16,052 bases of DNA. Origin: Methanosarcinaceae archaeon (lineage in GTDB: Archaea; Halobacteriota; Methanosarcinia; Methanosarcinales; Methanosarcinaceae). The notes below the pieces were generated by a model. The model ran no database searches. It was not told where the DNA came from and saw nothing but the letters and a program-made list of their open reading frames with translations. Shown here piece after piece: positions 13,916 to 16,052 of the stretch; positions within the stretch are counted from its first letter, which is position 1, and the number at the start of each line of letters is the position of its first letter. The stretch covers positions 1 to 16,052 of the forward strand of contig JAUSPM010000248.1 of assembly GCA_030655675.1 (NCBI GenBank), given 5' to 3'. The translations under genes and the position numbers were made by a program.

Positions 13916-14263
13916 ATGAAAACTGTGTCAATCCGATTGCCGGAACAATACTTGAATGAGATTGAAGAGGCTCGCATGCAGGAAAATATTAATAGATCCA
14001 CGATGCTGCGCAGACTAATCATAAATGGTCTTGATGAATATCGTACAAAAAATGCATTTAGATCATACTGCGAAGGAAAAGTATCTCTCTGGAAGGCAGC
14101 TACAATGGCGGGAATGACTTATAGATGTGCTCTTGGAGAACTAAAAAAACAAAACATTCTTTTTCGATATGAAAAAGAGGATTTGGATGTAGATATTCAA
14201 TGGGCAATTAACAAGAAAATCTTCGCTGATGCTCAGATTTACTTGGACTACATAATCTTATAG
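13916..14263 (+). CDS. orphan UPF0175-type antitoxin with repeat-encoded tail
   Basis: The 115-residue protein starts MKTVSIRLPEQYLNEIEE, a ribbon-helix-helix DNA-binding segment (to about residue 45). The UPF0175 helix-turn-helix follows: RSYCEGKVSLWKAATMAGMT (about 54-73), then DLDVDIQWA near residue 98, where relatives usually end. The last 15 residues (KIFADAQIYLDYIIL) are translated from repeat copy C, so the original stop has been lost. No PIN/DUF3368 toxin follows; the next gene is convergent topA. AAGGTG, about 8 nt before ATG 13916, supports this start; the upstream in-frame ATG 13793 lies inside repeat B. CTATAAAC (13873-13880) may be its TATA box. It is either a regulator kept without its toxin or a decaying remnant. 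Confidence 0.75.
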   Translation: MKTVSIRLPEQYLNEIEEARMQENINRSTMLRRLIINGLDEYRTKNAFRSYCEGKVSLWKAATMAGMTYRCALGELKKQNILFRYEKEDLDVDIQWAINKKIFADAQIYLDYIIL

Positions 14264-14272
14264 ATTATATAC
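14211..14272 (+). repeat. TATA-carrying dispersed repeat, copy C
   Basis: This is nearly identical to copy A over ACAAGAAAATCTTCGCTGAT, GCTCAGATTTACTTGGACTA and the AT-rich inverted repeat, ending ATTATATAC. It overlaps the 3' end of the orphan antitoxin gene and supplies its stop codon (14261-14263). Together with copy B it brackets that gene as inverted repeats. Confidence 0.8.
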
Positions 14273-14273
14273 T

Positions 14274-14334
14274 ACGAGAAAATTCTCCCTCCGGTCGATT
14301 TAACTCGAACTATATAATTCTATAAATTATATAC
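14274..14334 (+). repeat. TATA-carrying dispersed repeat, copy D
   Basis: It directly abuts copy C in the same orientation: ACGAGAAAATTCTCCCTCCG, GTCGATTTAACTCGAAC, then TATATAATT-CTAT-AAATTATATA. The 5' half is diverged, while the AT-rich inverted repeat is the most perfect of the family. No gene starts just downstream on this strand. Confidence 0.65.
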
Positions 14335-14380
14335 TATGAAAAAGAGTTTTCTTGAATATTAAATTGGTAAACATTAGACT

Positions 14381-14422
14381 GGATTTACAGGGTGGGGGGA
14401 CCCACTTATATCTTGTAAATCC
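14381..14422. terminator. compound hairpin between convergent antitoxin and topA
   Basis: GGATTTACA (14381-14389) pairs with TGTAAATCC (14414-14422), and inside it GGGT (14390-14393) with ACCC (14400-14403). The sequence resembles the common GGATTTACAGG/CCTGTAAATCC dispersed hairpins. It may mark transcript ends here. Elsewhere 14335-14552 shows only a small GC hairpin, CCGCC-TGC-GGCGG (14501-14513). Confidence 0.45.
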
Positions 14423-14552
14423 CGTTCATCCTGTCCATTAATTCAGGCAATACGATTTCGTATTTGACGATATATTCTGGGTAGGTGAATATGGAATGTG
14501 CCGCCTGCGGCGGATTGCTGCCCCTGATCCAATTATTCTTTCGTGATTATGT

Positions 14553-16052
14553 TTATCCCTTTCTCGAACTTTGCGCACACATCCTGTTTGCACAAAACTC
14601 ACGCGCTTCCTTATCTTTGTCCTGCTCCTTCACCCTGATCATCCGCCAGCCGCACTTCTCACACACTTGTTTGAGTATTGTGAGCCGTCCGTTCTGAGGT
14701 AATGACTGGCTGTGCCCGCAGCGTTTGGTGCATCCTAAAAAACGCGTGTTTTTTGATTTAATATCGATCAGGAATATATCCCCGTCACACTTTGGGCACG
14801 GTCCCACAACTTCCGGTGGGAAACATTCCTTTTCAATCTCACAGTTGAAGCATGGACCGATGCCAACTGCCCAGTGGTACTTGTTCCCAACTTTTACGAC
14901 CGCAACACCTCCCTTTTTACATATTTTGCTTTTCAAAATGGTAAAGGCGCCTACTTTTGGCAGAGGATATGTATTCTTGCACTGAGGATATCCGGTGCAT
15001 CCTACAAAACGTCCTTTGTCGGTTGTGATCATATGAAGAGTCTGACCGCATTCGGAACACTCGCCTATGTAGTTTTTCTTGTCAACAGCAACGGCTTCAT
15101 CCTGTATTGTACCTGCAAGTTGGGATACAAGTTCATTCTTGTTTGCTGATAATTGCGAGTACATTTCTTTTATCAGCGCTGTTCCTTCAACAAGTGACGC
15201 TTCAAACTCTTTTTTTCCATCTTCTACTTCCTGAATAAGCGCTTCAATACGGGCGCGAATGTCAGGTTTTACAAGGATTGGAACCGAGTTGTTCAGGGCA
15301 TCCATGAGTGTAAAACCGGTTTCGAGAATGGAGATTGATTTACCTTTTGTTTCGAAGTAACCGCGCTTTTTGTTTGTTTCTATGTGCGAAGGTGCGGTAG
15401 CTTTGGTGCCGATTCCGTGTTTGTCCATTAGTGTCAGGAGTTCGGCTTCGGTCAACTTTTTCGGGGGGGTTGTTTTTGATTTTGTGTTCGTGATCTTCTT
15501 AACATCTACGTCCTGTCCTTCCTCTACAAGTGGTAGGAGTTTGTCGTTCTTTGTTTCGAATGGGTACACTCGCAACCAGCCTGCGTCTTTTTGTACTGAA
15601 CCCATTGAATCGAATATCTCATCCTTGACTATAATTTCAAGGCGTGTCTTCTCAAACAATGCAGGAGGCATCAGGTTTGCAAGGAAATGGCGGGATATCA
15701 GATTGTAAATTATCCATGCATTCGACAAAGAGATCGTTTTTTCAATATCGGTCTTTGATGCATATAGTATTGGATGGATCGGAGGGTGGTCATGTCCATC
15801 TTTTTTTCCGTTCTTGGATACGATGTCCTCTGAAAGTATGGAAAGTGCATATTCGGCATATTCCCCTTTTGTAAAACTTATGAGTATTGGTTTAAATTCA
15901 AAATCATCGGCATATACATTGGTCTCAGTTCTGGGATAACTGATAAAACCCGAGAGGTATAGTTGTTCTGCGATCTCAAGGGATCTTTCGGGACTCACTC
16001 CCAGGAACATTGATGCACGTTTTAGGAACTCGGTTGTATTCAATGGATATGG
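14553..16052 (-). CDS. topA: DNA topoisomerase I (type IA), C-terminal two-thirds (5' end outside window)
   Basis: The enzyme relaxes negatively supercoiled DNA by single-strand cleavage through a 5'-phosphotyrosine link. The frame enters from the window edge (PYPLNTTEFLKRASMFLG) and ends at TAA 14553-14555, giving 499 residues. The active-site Tyr lies in SGFISYPRTETN, about 35-46 residues from the edge. ELLTLMDKHGIGTKATAPSHIET is the conserved block closing the DNA gate region. The C-terminal third has a series of Cys4 zinc-ribbon modules: CSECGQTLHM...CTGYPQC, CKKGG...CFNCEIEKEC, CPKCDGDI...CTKRCG, and CEKCGWRM...CANRMC. The toprim domain would be upstream, outside the window. An in-frame TTG at 16043 is not a start. 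It is convergent with the orphan antitoxin gene. Confidence 0.95.
   Translation of the reverse strand, partial: PYPLNTTEFLKRASMFLGVSPERSLEIAEQLYLSGFISYPRTETNVYADDFEFKPILISFTKGEYAEYALSILSEDIVSKNGKKDGHDHPPIHPILYASKTDIEKTISLSNAWIIYNLISRHFLANLMPPALFEKTRLEIIVKDEIFDSMGSVQKDAGWLRVYPFETKNDKLLPLVEEGQDVDVKKITNTKSKTTPPKKLTEAELLTLMDKHGIGTKATAPSHIETNKKRGYFETKGKSISILETGFTLMDALNNSVPILVKPDIRARIEALIQEVEDGKKEFEASLVEGTALIKEMYSQLSANKNELVSQLAGTIQDEAVAVDKKNYIGECSECGQTLHMITTDKGRFVGCTGYPQCKNTYPLPKVGAFTILKSKICKKGGVAVVKVGNKYHWAVGIGPCFNCEIEKECFPPEVVGPCPKCDGDIFLIDIKSKNTRFLGCTKRCGHSQSLPQNGRLTILKQVCEKCGWRMIRVKEQDKDKEAREFCANRMCAQSSRKG

Noticed and set aside
4926..14513. Shared CCGCC-TGC-GGCGG hairpin inside the MITE (4926-4939) and near topA (14501-14513) as a repeat family
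   Set aside because: It is too short and simple to separate from chance with two copies; kept only as a note in the features.

Overview
The window reads as an archaeal chromosome fragment, most likely from a methylotrophic methanogen of the Methanosarcinaceae (Methanococcoides/Methanolobus-like). This is inferred from protein character: an archaeal class I CCA-adding enzyme, a methanogen-type citramalate/isopropylmalate synthase, an M42 aminopeptidase and an archaeal topoisomerase IA with many C-terminal zinc fingers. TATA boxes at the archaeal spacing, several apparently leaderless genes and AT-rich intergenic DNA agree. The species cannot be named from the sequence alone.

Layout. (1) 1-467: N-terminal part of a RecF/AAA_21-like ATPase on the minus strand. 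(2) 468-845: AT-rich gap with a 15-bp tandem repeat and a possible 24-codon small ORF. (3) 846-2201: cca, then a strong hairpin. (4) 2333-5320: accessory segment with an AbiE-type toxin-antitoxin pair behind a palindrome next to its TATA box, and a UPF0175 antitoxin whose PIN toxin partner is broken. That toxin gene has lost its middle and carries a 282-bp MITE with 15-bp perfect terminal inverted repeats and an 8-bp target duplication. Two 34-bp direct repeats (33/34 identical) bracket this module. (5) 5352-6416: M42 aminopeptidase. (6) 6457-6585: a repeat that can fold as a three-armed cloverleaf. (7) 6771-11799: branched-chain amino-acid genes cimA/leuA-like, ilvB, ilvN and ilvC. Citramalate or isopropylmalate synthesis feeds acetohydroxyacid synthase (IlvBN) and ketol-acid reductoisomerase (IlvC). 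A run of four exact 10-bp repeats lies upstream of ilvB. (8) 11905-12417: nitroreductase. (9) 12418-13224: about 800 bp without a protein gene, holding two diverged copies of a roughly 113-nt structured unit that look like small-RNA genes on the minus strand. (10) 13225-14334: a DUF1989 protein and an orphan UPF0175-type antitoxin between inverted copies of a short repeat. (11) 14553-16052: 3' part of topA on the minus strand.

Three things stand out. First, a family of about 60-bp repeats (five copies: 5255, 10707, 13818 on the minus strand, 14211, 14274) carries its own TATA box. Three copies sit exactly where they would act as promoter of the next gene (M42 peptidase, ilvC, DUF1989). Second, the paired putative sRNA genes each have a TATA-like box 25-28 nt before a closing stem and a conserved ACCTCCTAT.CCAC segment, which could pair with Shine-Dalgarno sequences. 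Third, both UPF0175 antitoxins in the window lack an intact toxin, and both losses are next to repeats.
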